Assembly (NCBI RefSeq): GCF_008195825.1 | Contig: NZ_CP043329.1 | Coordinates: forward strand, 1,674,001-1,738,000 | Direction: 5' to 3' | Length of the DNA: 64,000 bases | From: Pedobacter aquae | Lineage (GTDB): Bacteria > Bacteroidota > Bacteroidia > Sphingobacteriales > Sphingobacteriaceae | In this document: positions 17,373 to 27,587 of the stretch, in pieces | Layout of the letters: each line of letters begins with the position of its first letter | How positions within the stretch are numbered: position 1 is the first letter of the stretch | The notes under the pieces: generated by a model | What the model was told of the DNA's origin: nothing | Database searches by the model: none | Seen by the model: the letters and a program-made list of their open reading frames with translations, nothing else | Made by a program: the position numbers and the translations under genes

Positions 17373-19739
17373 CTATTTTAGATATACATAAGTAATCCCA
17401 TCCCCGCCCCTATCGGCATGTTCGTCTTCCATTCTGCTTACTTCACTATATTTTTTTAGGTAGTTTCTTATCAGTTTCCTTAAAATACCATCGCCTTTAC
17501 CATGTATTACTTTAAAAGAATTCATGTTAAACATAATGGCTTTATCCAGATATTTTTCTATTTCGTAGAGCGCATCATCACCTCTTTTACCTCTTACATC
17601 TATTTCACTTACAAAATCTGCGGCAGACTGTGTATGGGTTACTCTGCTAAGTTTGCGTATATCTTTAGGAACTTCGCTATTAGCAACTTTAACAGCTCTG
17701 TTCTTTTTCACCACAGACCTTAACTCGCCAAAAGCGATAATCAAATTGTCCTTATTTACTTCTAAAACTTGAGCTACATTACCAGAATCTGTTAGCTTAA
17801 TCCAATCGCCTTCTTTAATCTCTGTAGTTTCTGCGGTTGCTGGCTTTGCTTTTTCTGCCTTTATTTCGTTCTTTTTAAGCTCGGTATGAAGCTGACTTCT
17901 TAATTCCTGAGTCTTCTCCTTATCGGCTTTATGCTCTTTAATTTGGGCAATGGTATTTTCTACCAGCTTATTAGCATTTTTAATAATTTGTTGCGCTTCA
18001 AGTTTAGCTTCTTTTATGAGGTTTTTCTTATTCTCATCATAAAAAGCTTTTAGCTTCTCATTCTCATCTAGTAATGATTTTGCCTTTCTTTGAAGCTTAT
18101 CTATCTCAATCTTTTTTTCTAAAACTTCTTTTTTATCGCGTTCTAAATCAATCAATAAAGTATCTACTTTTCTTTGCTGAACACTTATTTTGCTTTTCGC
18201 TAAATCTAGCAACTGCTTAGATAAACCTATCTTTTGCGCAATTTCAAAGGCATAAGAACTACCGGGTTTACCCATCTCTAACATGTAAAGCGGTTGCAGA
18301 TGGATATTATCAAAAATCATGGATGCATTTTCAATCCCAGTGGTATGGTTAGCAAATATTTTAAGATTAGAGTAGTGTGTGGTAATTACTCCGTAAGCGT
18401 TTTTCTTATTGATGATTTCTAAAACAGCCTCAGCAATGGGCCCACCAAATTGAGGATCAGTACCGGTACCAAATTCATCTATCAAAACCAAAGTTTTAGC
18501 ATTAGAAAACTCCGTAAAGTATTTCATTTTTGATAGATGGGCGCTATAAGTACTTAAATCACTCTCTATAGATTGATCGTCTCCGATATCAGCAAAAAGC
18601 TGTTTAAATATACCGAATTCTGATTCTTCAGCCACCGGAACTAATAAACCTGCTTGAACCATAATTTGCAGTAAACCAACAGTTTTCATGGCTACAGATT
18701 TACCGCCAGCATTAGGACCAGAAACCAGTAGAATCCTGGTTTTTTCATCTAAATGCATATTTAGTGGCACAACTGCTTTCCCGTTTAACTTTGCCCCTAT
18801 AACCAACAAAGGGTGACGAGCATTTACCAATTTTAGCCTCGTATCTTTTAAAACAACAGGCATTTCTGCATCTATTTCTATAGCGAAAAGCGCTTTTGCT
18901 CTTACAAAATCTAGCTTAGTTAAGAAATTATGATAAGAATATAAAATAGGTACGTAAGGACGAGTTTTATCTGTTAAGTCGGTTAAAATTTTGATGATTT
19001 CCCTTCTACGTTCAAACTCCATATCCCTTATCAGGTTATTGAGGTTAAAAACTTCTTCGGGTTCTATGTAAACGGTTTGCCCAGATGCAGATTCATCATG
19101 AACAAAACCTTTTAATTTCCTTTTATTTTCTGCTAAAATAGGGATACAAATTCTGCCATCTCTAACAGTTAAGCTACCATCTGCAACCCAGTTGTTTTGT
19201 TGGGCATTTTTATAAATTTGGTCTACTTTTTTACGAGAATCTTGTTCTGCTTTAGCTATAGCATCGGTTAAATAAGCTAATTCTTTAGATGCGTTATTCT
19301 TGATTTTACCCTTTACATCTATAATAGCTTCAATATTTTTAATGATGCTTTTTTCTATAGGTAAATGCTCAAAAAGTGCTTCTAAGTTGGGATACAAGCC
19401 ATTACGCTCTTCAAAATATTTGATAACTGCAAAAACGGTTAACAAAGAATTATAAATCTGAAAAAACTCTTCCTCACTTAAAAAAGTCCCTTCTATTTTA
19501 GCTTTATCAGAAAGTCTTTTGATATCAAAAAAACTTTGGATAGGTAAAGGCTGGTCGTTTTTAATGATATTTTTAAATTCCTGCGTTTGCTTCAAGAACT
19601 TAATAATCTGGTCGTAATTAGCCATGAACTGGATTTTATCCACCATTCCACGTCCCATATCACTCATACAAAAAGATCTGATGTTTGCTTTTATCTCATC
19701 AAAACCTAATTTGTCTAAACTATTTACTGGATAAATCAT
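17373..19739 (-). CDS. mutS2: Endonuclease MutS2
   Basis: MutS2 is a MutS-like ATPase without the mismatch-recognition domain. It is linked to suppression of recombination and to rescue of collided ribosomes. It has 788 residues, the usual length. Walker A G-P-N-A-G-G-K-S is at 341-348, Walker B ends I-D-E-F-G-T-G-T-D-P, a long coiled coil spans about 510-630, and a C-terminal Smr nuclease domain (about 715-788) carries D-V-R-G-K-R and H-G-K-G-D-G. It is read after the DUF4296 gene with a 27-base gap. Confidence 0.96.
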   Translation of the reverse strand: MIYPVNSLDKLGFDEIKANIRSFCMSDMGRGMVDKIQFMANYDQIIKFLKQTQEFKNIIKNDQPLPIQSFFDIKRLSDKAKIEGTFLSEEEFFQIYNSLLTVFAVIKYFEERNGLYPNLEALFEHLPIEKSIIKNIEAIIDVKGKIKNNASKELAYLTDAIAKAEQDSRKKVDQIYKNAQQNNWVADGSLTVRDGRICIPILAENKRKLKGFVHDESASGQTVYIEPEEVFNLNNLIRDMEFERRREIIKILTDLTDKTRPYVPILYSYHNFLTKLDFVRAKALFAIEIDAEMPVVLKDTRLKLVNARHPLLVIGAKLNGKAVVPLNMHLDEKTRILLVSGPNAGGKSVAMKTVGLLQIMVQAGLLVPVAEESEFGIFKQLFADIGDDQSIESDLSTYSAHLSKMKYFTEFSNAKTLVLIDEFGTGTDPQFGGPIAEAVLEIINKKNAYGVITTHYSNLKIFANHTTGIENASMIFDNIHLQPLYMLEMGKPGSSYAFEIAQKIGLSKQLLDLAKSKISVQQRKVDTLLIDLERDKKEVLEKKIEIDKLQRKAKSLLDENEKLKAFYDENKKNLIKEAKLEAQQIIKNANKLVENTIAQIKEHKADKEKTQELRSQLHTELKKNEIKAEKAKPATAETTEIKEGDWIKLTDSGNVAQVLEVNKDNLIIAFGELRSVVKKNRAVKVANSEVPKDIRKLSRVTHTQSAADFVSEIDVRGKRGDDALYEIEKYLDKAIMFNMNSFKVIHGKGDGILRKLIRNYLKKYSEVSRMEDEHADRGGDGITYVYLK

Positions 19740-19766
19740 CTACTGCTCAAATTAAACTTGAAACAC

Positions 19767-20306
19767 CTAGTTAATAGGCGTTCTTCTAACCCTAAGGCTA
19801 TCTTGTGTTTGACGTTCTATTTCTTTAATCTCTTTACGGATGATTCCCTTATTTAAATCCTCAATTTTGGCAACAGAATCTTTTTTAAGCTTATAAATTA
19901 AGCTACTACTGATGATTGTATGGTTTAAGCTATCAACAAATTTTAGTGGCAATCTTAAAGTTCTCAATTGCTCTTTATTGATTTTATCTTGCATTCTTAA
20001 CAAACTATCTTCAACTACTTTATATATTTCTTTAATCTGGTCGGTATTTTTACCGTAATATTTTAAGCTGATGCTAAACTTTGCAGAATCTATTTCATGC
20101 TTCTTAAAAACATAGTTGTAACGGTCTTTAGCAAAGATTAACAAAGAATCCTGACTAAATTTTACATCCAAAGCTGCATCGCTTAAATGCATATCTATCA
20201 ACAAATTAGCCATTTCATCTTTCTCTATCAAGTTATCAGGCTTATCATCATTGTTACATGCTGTAAAAAAAATAAGTGCACAAAACAAAGCCAGCAATTT
20301 TTTCAT
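19767..20306 (-). CDS. DUF4296 domain lipoprotein
   Basis: This is a 179-residue predicted lipoprotein. From the ATG at 20306 it starts with a Lys-Lys signal peptide ending F-F-T-A-C (lipobox Cys at about residue 17). The N-terminal D-E-M-A-N-L-L-I-D-M-H-L-S-D-A-A block is typical of DUF4296, a Bacteroidota family of unknown function, and a Lys/Glu-rich C-terminus follows. An ATG five codons earlier is in frame but gives a poorer signal peptide. It is divergent from the YggS operon across only 39 bases. Confidence 0.88.
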   Translation of the reverse strand: MKKLLALFCALIFFTACNNDDKPDNLIEKDEMANLLIDMHLSDAALDVKFSQDSLLIFAKDRYNYVFKKHEIDSAKFSISLKYYGKNTDQIKEIYKVVEDSLLRMQDKINKEQLRTLRLPLKFVDSLNHTIISSSLIYKLKKDSVAKIEDLNKGIIRKEIKEIERQTQDSLRVRRTPIN

Positions 20307-20345
20307 TCGTATTTTTACCATTTAAAACGATAAAATTACGGATAA

Positions 20346-21038
20346 ATGAGCATTACAGATAATTTATTAAAACTAAAAAAAGAGATAGAGCAAGAAGATG
20401 TAAAACTTATTGCTGTATCTAAGACTAAACCGGTTGAAGATATTATGGAAGCTTATGATGCTGGGCAACGTTTATTCGGAGAAAACCATGTACAAGAATT
20501 GGTAGAGAAACATGAAGCCCTGCCAAAAGATATAGAATGGCATTTAATTGGCCATTTACAAAGCAATAAAGTAAAATACATTGCACCTTTTATACATCTT
20601 ATTCACTCGGTTGATAGCTTAAAACTATTGCAAGAAATTAATAAACAAGCGGCAAAAAACAATCGAGTTATCAATTGCTTATTACAGGTTTACATTGCCG
20701 ATGAGGAAACTAAATATGGTTTAGGTTTTGATGAGGTGATAGATTTATTACGTTCTGATGAATTTGCAAGCTTACAAAACATAAAAATTGTTGGCTTAAT
20801 GGGAATTGCAACCAATTCTGATAACGAGAAGCAAATAAAAGAAGAGTTTTACGAGCTTAAAACTTTGTTTGATGGCGTAAAGGCTTCGTATTTTAGAAAA
20901 GATGAAGACTTTAAAGAAATTTCTATGGGGATGTCTACCGATTATAAAATAGCTATTGAACAAGGCTCTACTATGGTAAGAATTGGGAGTGATATTTTTG
21001 GTAAACGAGTAATTAAGCATTTTAAAAACGAAGAATGA
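20346..21038 (+). CDS. YggS family pyridoxal phosphate homeostasis protein
   Basis: This is a 230-residue PLP-binding protein of the YggS/PROSC family that buffers PLP levels. The PLP lysine is Lys26 in A-V-S-K-T-K-P, followed by F-G-E-N-H-V-Q-E-L and W-H-L-I-G-H-L-Q-S-N-K, with M-G-M-S-x-D-Y near the end. It heads a compact operon: the next ATG overlaps its stop by 4 bases. Confidence 0.95.
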   Translation: MSITDNLLKLKKEIEQEDVKLIAVSKTKPVEDIMEAYDAGQRLFGENHVQELVEKHEALPKDIEWHLIGHLQSNKVKYIAPFIHLIHSVDSLKLLQEINKQAAKNNRVINCLLQVYIADEETKYGLGFDEVIDLLRSDEFASLQNIKIVGLMGIATNSDNEKQIKEEFYELKTLFDGVKASYFRKDEDFKEISMGMSTDYKIAIEQGSTMVRIGSDIFGKRVIKHFKNEE

Positions 21039-21493
21039 TAAGAGAGGCCTACCAAGCAGATTGCCCAAGAATGTTAGAATTGATTCACGAACTTGCCCTT
21101 TATGAAAAAGCACCTGATGAGGTTAGTGTTACTTTAGAGGAATTTATAGCTGCCGGTTTTGGAGAAAAGCCCGTTTGGAAAGCTTTTGTAGCAGAAATTG
21201 AAGGCAAAGTAGAAGGCTTTGCTTTGTTTTATATACGCTACTCTACCTGGAAAGGCTGCCGTTTATATTTGGAAGATTTTATTGTGACAGAAAAGATGCG
21301 TGGCCAAGGAATTGGCAAACTATTATTTGAGCGCACCATACAAGAAGCCCAAGAAAAAGGCTATAAAGGTATGGTTTGGCAAGTATTAGATTGGAACGAG
21401 CCTGCTTTGAATTTTTACAACAAATATGAGGCTTATGTAGAAAGTGGCTGGCTTAATGCTTCCTTATCTACACAACAAATACAAAAATTCTAA
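21035..21493 (+). CDS. GNAT family N-acetyltransferase
   Basis: This 152-residue acetyl-CoA-dependent acetyltransferase has the CoA-binding motif R-G-Q-G-I-G-K (around residue 90) and a C-terminal D-W-N-E-P-A-L-N-F-Y motif. L-E-D-F-I-V-T-E and the overall layout resemble spermidine/spermine or thialysine acetyltransferases, so a polyamine or diamine substrate is possible, but this is inference. It overlaps YggS by 4 bases (ATGA) and is followed 3 bases later by a lipoprotein gene. Confidence 0.9.
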   Translation: MIREAYQADCPRMLELIHELALYEKAPDEVSVTLEEFIAAGFGEKPVWKAFVAEIEGKVEGFALFYIRYSTWKGCRLYLEDFIVTEKMRGQGIGKLLFERTIQEAQEKGYKGMVWQVLDWNEPALNFYNKYEAYVESGWLNASLSTQQIQKF

Positions 21494-21496
21494 GCC

Positions 21497-22294
21497 ATGA
21501 GACATCACCTTTTACTAGCTGTTTTTGCTCTTACATTTATTAGCTGTAACCAAAATAAGCCAAAGCAGGCAGAACAAGAAGAGGCTAAACAAATAGCTAA
21601 AGATACCCTAGCTTACGAGCTTATAAACTTTTATAAGACTACACCAAGCTGTAAAATTGATTCTTGCGAAGCCTATGTAAAAGTCCTTTACCCTGTTTTT
21701 AAAGTTGATACTTTAAATAAATTTATCAGTAATATTATCACCACTTTACCTTATAACGGCCAGCCAACCCGTAATTTAAATTTAGCCGCAGATTCTTTTA
21801 TCAACGACTACTTAAAGTTTAAGAAAGAATTTCCTGATAGCCCGGCTGGCTACGCTTGGGATCAAAATTTCAGAATAGCTTATCAAGATGAAAATTTCAT
21901 CAATTTTGCTTATCAAAGCTATGTTTATACTGGCGGGGCACATGGTTTAGAAACCATTCAGTATTTTAATATTTCTAAAAAAGGCTATCAAATTATACAA
22001 CTAAAAGATATTTTTGACCCTAGTGAAAGAGTTCAGTTAAATGCTATTGCAGAGCAAATTTTTAGAAAACAAGAAGGTTTAAAAGCCGATGATCACTTAG
22101 ATAGCTATTTCTTTGACGAGCAAAAATTTAGCCTTAATGAGAACTTTATCATCACCAACAAGGGATTAGAATTTTTGTATAACCCTTACGAGATTAAAGC
22201 TTATGCTTACGGCAGAACAGCGCTTTTTATCCCTTATAAAGACATACAAGAAATCATAAAAAAAGAAAGTATTTTATCAAAATTCAAACCATAA
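21497..22294 (+). CDS. DUF4163/DUF3298 domain lipoprotein
   Basis: This is a 265-residue predicted lipoprotein: the signal peptide ends F-I-S-C with Cys at about residue 17. The DUF4163 region (about 55-150) is followed by DUF3298 (about 165-255) with the recognisable Y-T-G-G-A-H-G turn and F-I-P-Y-K-D-I near the end. This is the domain pair seen in RsiV-type extracytoplasmic proteins, some of which bind lysozyme; whether this one does is unknown. Its stop codon shares one base with the aspartate kinase start. Confidence 0.88.
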   Translation: MRHHLLLAVFALTFISCNQNKPKQAEQEEAKQIAKDTLAYELINFYKTTPSCKIDSCEAYVKVLYPVFKVDTLNKFISNIITTLPYNGQPTRNLNLAADSFINDYLKFKKEFPDSPAGYAWDQNFRIAYQDENFINFAYQSYVYTGGAHGLETIQYFNISKKGYQIIQLKDIFDPSERVQLNAIAEQIFRKQEGLKADDHLDSYFFDEQKFSLNENFIITNKGLEFLYNPYEIKAYAYGRTALFIPYKDIQEIIKKESILSKFKP

Positions 22295-23556
22295 TGGAGG
22301 TATTTAAATTTGGTGGCGCTTCTGTAAAAGACGCCGATGGCATTAAAAACTTAGGTTTTATTCTTCAAAAAAACCTCGACAAACAACTTTTAGTTGTTAT
22401 TTCTGCCATGGGAAAAACTACCAATGCTTTAGAAAAACTTACCAAAAGCTATTTTGATAATAAAGATGATATTTTTGATATTCTGGAGGAGATTAAAGCT
22501 TATCATTTTGGTGTTATAGACCAACTTTTTGAAGATAAAAATGCCAAAGTATTTGATGAGATTAATAACACTTTCGTAGAGATTGAATGGGTAATTGAAG
22601 ACGAACCGCAAGACGAGTTTAATTTCATTTACGACCAAATAGTTTCTGTTGGCGAGGTCCTTTCTACCAAGATAGTAAGTCATTATTTAAATACTATCGG
22701 AATCAAAAACAAATGGCTTGATGCTCGTTCTTACATCCAAACAGATAATACTTATCGTGAAGCTAAAATTGACTGGGAGAAGACAGAAAAGTTAATTGCT
22801 CAAGGCATCCCTCCTATCTTGAAAGAGCAAATTGCTATTACACAAGGTTTCATCGGTAATACATCAGAAAATTTTACAACAACTTTAGGCAGAGAAGGGT
22901 CTGACTATACTGCATCTATCTTCGCGAGCTGTTTAAATGCAAGCCAGGTTACCGTTTGGAAAGATGTTCCGGGTATTTTAAATGCCGACCCAAAATTATT
23001 TAACGACACCCAAAAACTGGCTGAATTATCTTATGCCGAGGCTATTGAAATGACTTATTATGGTGCTACGGTTATTCATCCAAAAACCATAAAACCATTA
23101 CAAAATAAAGGGATACCGTTATTTGTAAAACCTTTTATGCAACCAGAAGAAGCCGGCACCATCATTAAAGAAGCTGATATTGCTATTCAGATTCCTATTT
23201 TGATTGTGAAGCAAAACCAGTTGTTGTTGAGTATCTCTACCAAAGATTTTTCTTTTATTACAGAGCATCATCTGAAAGATTTATTTGCAGCTTTTTCTAA
23301 AGTAAATATCAAAATTAATATGATGCAGATATCGGCTCTTAGCTTTTCTGCTTGTTTTGATGAGGATGAAATGAAATTTAAACAGCTAAGAAGTTTGATA
23401 GAGGCAGACTTTAGCTATAAATACAACAATCATTTACAGCTTGTAACCATCAGACATGCTACGGAAGATAGTATAAAGACCTATGCACAAGACAAAAATT
23501 TATTACTAGAACAAAGAAGCAGAACTACGGCACAATTTATCCTAAAAAATGATTAA
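22294..23556 (+). CDS. Aspartate kinase (monofunctional)
   Basis: The enzyme phosphorylates aspartate, the first step toward lysine, threonine and methionine. It has 420 residues. The N-terminal K-F-G-G-A-S-V is at 5-11 (Ala where Thr is commoner), with T-L-G-R-E-G-S-D-Y-T-A and the V-W-K-D-V-P-G-I block following. The C-terminal 120 residues form a divergent ACT-like regulatory region. No homoserine dehydrogenase domain is fused. The gene overlaps its neighbours at both ends (1 and 8 bases). It supplies the precursor used by the metX/metY branch at 38-40 kb. Confidence 0.93.
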   Translation: MEVFKFGGASVKDADGIKNLGFILQKNLDKQLLVVISAMGKTTNALEKLTKSYFDNKDDIFDILEEIKAYHFGVIDQLFEDKNAKVFDEINNTFVEIEWVIEDEPQDEFNFIYDQIVSVGEVLSTKIVSHYLNTIGIKNKWLDARSYIQTDNTYREAKIDWEKTEKLIAQGIPPILKEQIAITQGFIGNTSENFTTTLGREGSDYTASIFASCLNASQVTVWKDVPGILNADPKLFNDTQKLAELSYAEAIEMTYYGATVIHPKTIKPLQNKGIPLFVKPFMQPEEAGTIIKEADIAIQIPILIVKQNQLLLSISTKDFSFITEHHLKDLFAAFSKVNIKINMMQISALSFSACFDEDEMKFKQLRSLIEADFSYKYNNHLQLVTIRHATEDSIKTYAQDKNLLLEQRSRTTAQFILKND

Positions 23557-24724
23557 TAAAGCGCTTTTAGATAAAGAAGTTCAAGATTACATTAGGCTTA
23601 ACGCCGATGCTGACGTGAATAAAATTATCTTAAAAGGCTCTCCATTTCAGGATATTGATGTTAAAGAAATTGCTCACCAAATACAAGGGAAGAAAGCTAC
23701 ATTAAAAAAACTCCCCTTGTGGGCAAATACCGATGGTATTATCTATCCACCTAAAATAAATTTAGAGCAATCATCATCAGAAATAACAGCACTTTACAAA
23801 AGTAAATTGGTTAAAAATGCCAACATGGTTGATTTAACTGGTGGTTTTGGTGTTGATGATTTTTACTTTTCCAAAGAAGCTAAAGAGGTTGTACATTGTG
23901 AACTTAATCCGCAACTATCTGCCCTTGCACAACACAACAACCAATTGTTAGGTGCTCAGAACATTACATTTCATACTGGCGACAGCCATGAATACCTACA
24001 AAACATCCAGCAAACTGATATTATTTATACAGACCCATCTAGAAGGGTAGAAAACTCAAAAGTATTTTTATTACAAGATTGCGAGCCAAACATTATACAA
24101 CATCTGGATTTTTATTTGTCTAAAGCCCCAAAAATCATATTAAAAGCAGCACCTATTTTAGATATTTATGCAGCAGTTAAAGCACTTAAATATGTAAGCG
24201 AAATACATGTTGTAAGTGTAAATAACGAGTGTAAAGAGCTTTTATTCATCATAGAAAAACAAGCATCAGCAACTAAAATTGTTTGTGCTTTATTAACTGC
24301 AGAAAATCAAAACATCTTAGAATTCCCATACCTGGAAGAAGAAAATATCATCAGCCCAAGCTATAAAAACCCTGAAACTTATTTATACGAGCCTGATGCT
24401 GCCATTTTAAAAGCTGGTCTTTTTAAAAGTATTGCCCAAAAGTTTGATTTACATAAACTACATCAACATTCGCATTTATATACTTCTAAAGAACTAAAAA
24501 ATGATTTTCCAGGACGAGTTTTAAAGATTAATCATGTTCTGGAATTTAAACAGTTTTCTAAGCAGCATTTAAAAAAAGCTAATGTAGTTTGTAGAAACTT
24601 CCATTTAAAACCAGAGGAAGTGAAAAAGAAATTCAAAATAGATGATGGCAGCAATACTTATTTATACTGTACAACAGCCCATGATGAACGCAAAATCATG
24701 ATGATAGCAGAGCGAATTAGCTAA
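23549..24724 (+). CDS. THUMP-like domain, class I SAM-dependent methyltransferase
   Basis: This is a 391-residue Rossmann methyltransferase. Motif I D-L-T-G-G-F-G-V-D is at 95-103, the acidic ribose-binding residue is in H-C-E-L-N, and motif IV is T-D-P-S-R-R at 161-166. The C-terminal part resembles the THUMP-like domain seen in Bacteroidota proteins. An RNA substrate is likely from the domain context but unproven. It overlaps the aspartate kinase gene by 8 bases, and one base separates its stop from the converging serine dehydratase gene. Confidence 0.88.
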   Translation: MINKALLDKEVQDYIRLNADADVNKIILKGSPFQDIDVKEIAHQIQGKKATLKKLPLWANTDGIIYPPKINLEQSSSEITALYKSKLVKNANMVDLTGGFGVDDFYFSKEAKEVVHCELNPQLSALAQHNNQLLGAQNITFHTGDSHEYLQNIQQTDIIYTDPSRRVENSKVFLLQDCEPNIIQHLDFYLSKAPKIILKAAPILDIYAAVKALKYVSEIHVVSVNNECKELLFIIEKQASATKIVCALLTAENQNILEFPYLEEENIISPSYKNPETYLYEPDAAILKAGLFKSIAQKFDLHKLHQHSHLYTSKELKNDFPGRVLKINHVLEFKQFSKQHLKKANVVCRNFHLKPEEVKKKFKIDDGSNTYLYCTTAHDERKIMMIAERIS

Positions 24725-24725
24725 A

Positions 24726-26156
24726 TTAACAATCGCTCAAACTTATAGGAATATTAACCGCTAAACCACCTTCTGAAGTTTCTTTGTATTTAGAATTCAT
24801 ATCTAAAGCGGTTTCCCACATGGTTTTCACCACACTGTCTAAAGAAACTTTTGCTTTTGATGGTTCGCTTTGTAGTGCTAGTTGAGCTGCCGTGATAGCT
24901 TTTATAGCTCCCATGGTATTTCGCTCTATACAAGGCACTTGAACCAAGCCAGCAATTGGGTCGCATGTAAGACCTAAATGATGCTCCATCGCAATTTCTG
25001 CAGCCATTAAGCATTGTTCTGGGCTACCTCCTAAAACTTCTGTTAAACCAGCTGCTGCCATGGCAGAGCTTACGCCAATTTCTGCTTGGCAACCGCCCAT
25101 AGCAGCAGATAAGGTTGCACCTTGTTTAAAAATACTTCCAATTTGTGCTGCGGTTAATAAAAACTGTATGATTTTACTGTTATTTTGCCCATTGCAAAAC
25201 ACAATATAATACATTAAAACAGCCGGAATTACCCCTGCAGAACCATTTGTTGGGGCTGTTACTACCCTACCAAAAGAAGCATTTTCCTCATTTACAGCTA
25301 AAGCAAAACAGCTCACCCAGTTTAAAGTGTACTGAAAACCATTACCATTTTCTTTAATAGCTGCTATCCAACCTGTTTGGTCTTGATAATTTTTCCCTGC
25401 TAATAACCTTTTATTGATAGCCGCTGCTCTTCTATTTACCAATAATCCGCCGGGTAAAATACCCTCTTCATGACAGCCTTTGTACATACAATTTATCATC
25501 ACTTGCCATATCTGCATTAATTTTTCATCAATAAGCAGTTCTGGATTCCAGCATTTTTCATTTTCTAAAACTATACTACTGATATTTTTACCAGCCTTTG
25601 TACAAGCCTCAAGCAAATGAGCTGCAGTTTGCGTTTCATATTTTGGTGTGGCAGCTTTACCAGATGTTAAAGCTTTTTCACCTTCCTTTTGGATAAAACC
25701 ACCACCAACAGAATAATAAGTTTCCTGATAAACCTCGGCCGTAGCCATTACAACAATAAACGTAAGCGCATTGGGATGATAAGGTAAAGATTCTTGTTTT
25801 AAAAACGCTATATCTTTAGCGTAATTAAAATCTATAAGCTGTTGCTGATGAAGATTTATTTTCTTTCCCTTTTTGATGCCATTTATCACTGGGTTTATCT
25901 GGTTAATATCCATCGTAACCGGATCAAAACCGCTTAAACCTAGCATAATGGCTATATCTGTACCATGGCCAATACCTGTTTTGGCTAAAGAACCATATAA
26001 ATTCACATGAATGCTATTTATCTGATTAAGTTTACCTTTTTCTTGTAAATCTTTCACAAAACGTTGTGCAGCTCGCCAAGGACCAAGCGTATGTGAACTT
26101 GACGGACCAACTCCTATTTTAAGGATATCAAAAACAGATATTTGTTCTGGTAGCAT
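24726..26156 (-). CDS. L-serine ammonia-lyase, single-chain iron-sulphur type
   Basis: The enzyme converts L-serine to pyruvate and ammonia using an oxygen-sensitive [4Fe-4S] cluster. It has 476 residues with the beta domain first (G-V-G-P-S-S-S-H-T near residue 17) and the alpha domain after it. Blocks [21 protein letters not shown] and [16 protein letters not shown] carry cluster cysteines. It lies directly downstream of an MFS transporter on the same strand, so uptake and breakdown of serine may be linked (inference). It opposes the serA/serC synthesis genes at 57-59 kb. Confidence 0.94.
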   Translation of the reverse strand: MLPEQISVFDILKIGVGPSSSHTLGPWRAAQRFVKDLQEKGKLNQINSIHVNLYGSLAKTGIGHGTDIAIMLGLSGFDPVTMDINQINPVINGIKKGKKINLHQQQLIDFNYAKDIAFLKQESLPYHPNALTFIVVMATAEVYQETYYSVGGGFIQKEGEKALTSGKAATPKYETQTAAHLLEACTKAGKNISSIVLENEKCWNPELLIDEKLMQIWQVMINCMYKGCHEEGILPGGLLVNRRAAAINKRLLAGKNYQDQTGWIAAIKENGNGFQYTLNWVSCFALAVNEENASFGRVVTAPTNGSAGVIPAVLMYYIVFCNGQNNSKIIQFLLTAAQIGSIFKQGATLSAAMGGCQAEIGVSSAMAAAGLTEVLGGSPEQCLMAAEIAMEHHLGLTCDPIAGLVQVPCIERNTMGAIKAITAAQLALQSEPSKAKVSLDSVVKTMWETALDMNSKYKETSEGGLAVNIPISLSDC

Positions 26157-26172
26157 GTATATAAAATTAAGC

Positions 26173-27431
26173 TTAGTCTTCTAAATAATCTAAATCTTTG
26201 GAAAAAGTTTCTTGCATTTTATTTAATGCCCAAAATGCTAATCCTAAACTTATTACACCCACAATAATTCCTGCATGTATAAATGTTCCGTTAAACATTT
26301 TATTAAAAATTGAAACAGTAATGATAAAGGAACCACGGCACCTCGTACAAAATTAGGCACTGTAGTGGTTACCGTTGCTCTAATATTTGTTCCAAACTGC
26401 TCTGCAGCTATGGTCATAAAAATAACCCAATAGCCAACAGAAAAACCAAGGAATAAACAAATAGCATAGAAAGCAAACAAACTTATACCTGATAAGAAGA
26501 AATATGCTGCAATACCTATTACAGATAAAAACAAGTACACATAAACAACTTTTAAACGGCTTTTTAACCACTGACTTAACAAACCGCTTGCGATATCTCC
26601 AAGTACCAAACCAGCATAGCAACAAGCCACAGCTGCACCAGCATTTACATTTCCTTGAACACCTAAAACCTTACCAAACTCTGGAGATAGGGTAATTAAA
26701 ATCCCTACTACAAACCATAAAGGCACACCAATAATAATGCATCTTAGATATTTAAAAAATCGGTCTTTACTACTAAATAGAGAGAAAAAATCACCTCTAT
26801 TAACATGTTCTTGCTCTTTGGTTTTACCAAACATTCCAGATTCTGACACCCCTATTCTTAATAACAATAAGGATAAACCTAAACCTCCGCCAATAAAATA
26901 ACAGGTACGCCAATCAAAAAACTGCGCAACAAAATAAGCTGCTACAGCACCGCTTACACCAACAGCCGCAACAATAGTTGTGGCATAGCCTCTTTTTTCT
27001 TTAGAAATTAACTCGGCAACTAAAGTAATACCAGCTCCAAGCTCTCCGGCTAAACCAACTCCGGCTATAAAACGCCAAACAGCATACGCTTCTATAGTAT
27101 TTACAAAACCATTGGCAATATTGGCCACAGAGTACATAAAAATAGAACCAAATAAAACAGAAAGCCTGCCTTTTTTATCACCAAGAATGCCCCAAAAAAT
27201 ACCTCCTAAAAGTAAACCTATCATTTGAACGTTTAAAAGAAAAATCCCATTGTCTGTTAAAGTTTGTCCAAAATATCCCATAGACTCTAAACTGGGCACC
27301 CTCACAATACTAAAAAGCAGTAAATCATAAACATCTACAAAATAGCCTAAAGAGGCTACAATTACGGCCGCACTTAAAAGACCTGCCTTAGGTTGAATAT
27401 TTTTCTCTTGTTCTTGTTGAGAAGAAAGCAT
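26173..27431 (-). pseudogene. MFS transporter with a frameshift near its C-terminus
   Basis: This is a major facilitator superfamily transporter with twelve membrane helices. The first frame (27431 to 26253) encodes 392 residues with G-D-K-K-G-R in loop 2-3 and R-F-I-A-G-V-G-L-A-G-E-L-G-A-G in helix 4, as in the metabolite:H+ symporter group. It then ends in an implausible tail. One base over, the sequence continues sensibly for 41 residues from M-F-N-G-T-F-I-H-A-G through the last helix to L-D-Y-L-E-D, stopping at 26173-26175. The break is at a four-base T run (plus strand 26298-26301), where one more base restores the frame. Either the sequence has an error or the transporter has lost part of its last helix. 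It lies 97 bases upstream of the serine dehydratase start. Confidence 0.8.
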
Positions 27432-27532
27432 AATGAAGGTTTAAAATAATTGGTTAAAAACTTTTGATTTATTTTATTTTGTTTGGCTAAATTAATAAAT
27501 ATTTTAAAAAGTTAAAGTTTAATTTTCTTGTG

Positions 27533-27562
27533 AAAAAAATGGCTTTACAAATTGCAAAGCCA
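27533..27562 (-). terminator. Terminator after the metallophosphoesterase gene
   Basis: On the minus strand TGGCTTT and AAAGCCA form a 7-bp stem with an 8-base loop, followed by seven T. It starts 26 bases past the stop codon. Confidence 0.75.
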
Positions 27563-27587
27563 CTTTTCATATCATGAATGTAAGTAA

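Noticed and set aside
26290-26310. Programmed -1 frameshift in the MFS gene
   Set aside because: There is no canonical slippery heptamer with a downstream structure. A missing base in a T run is simpler.
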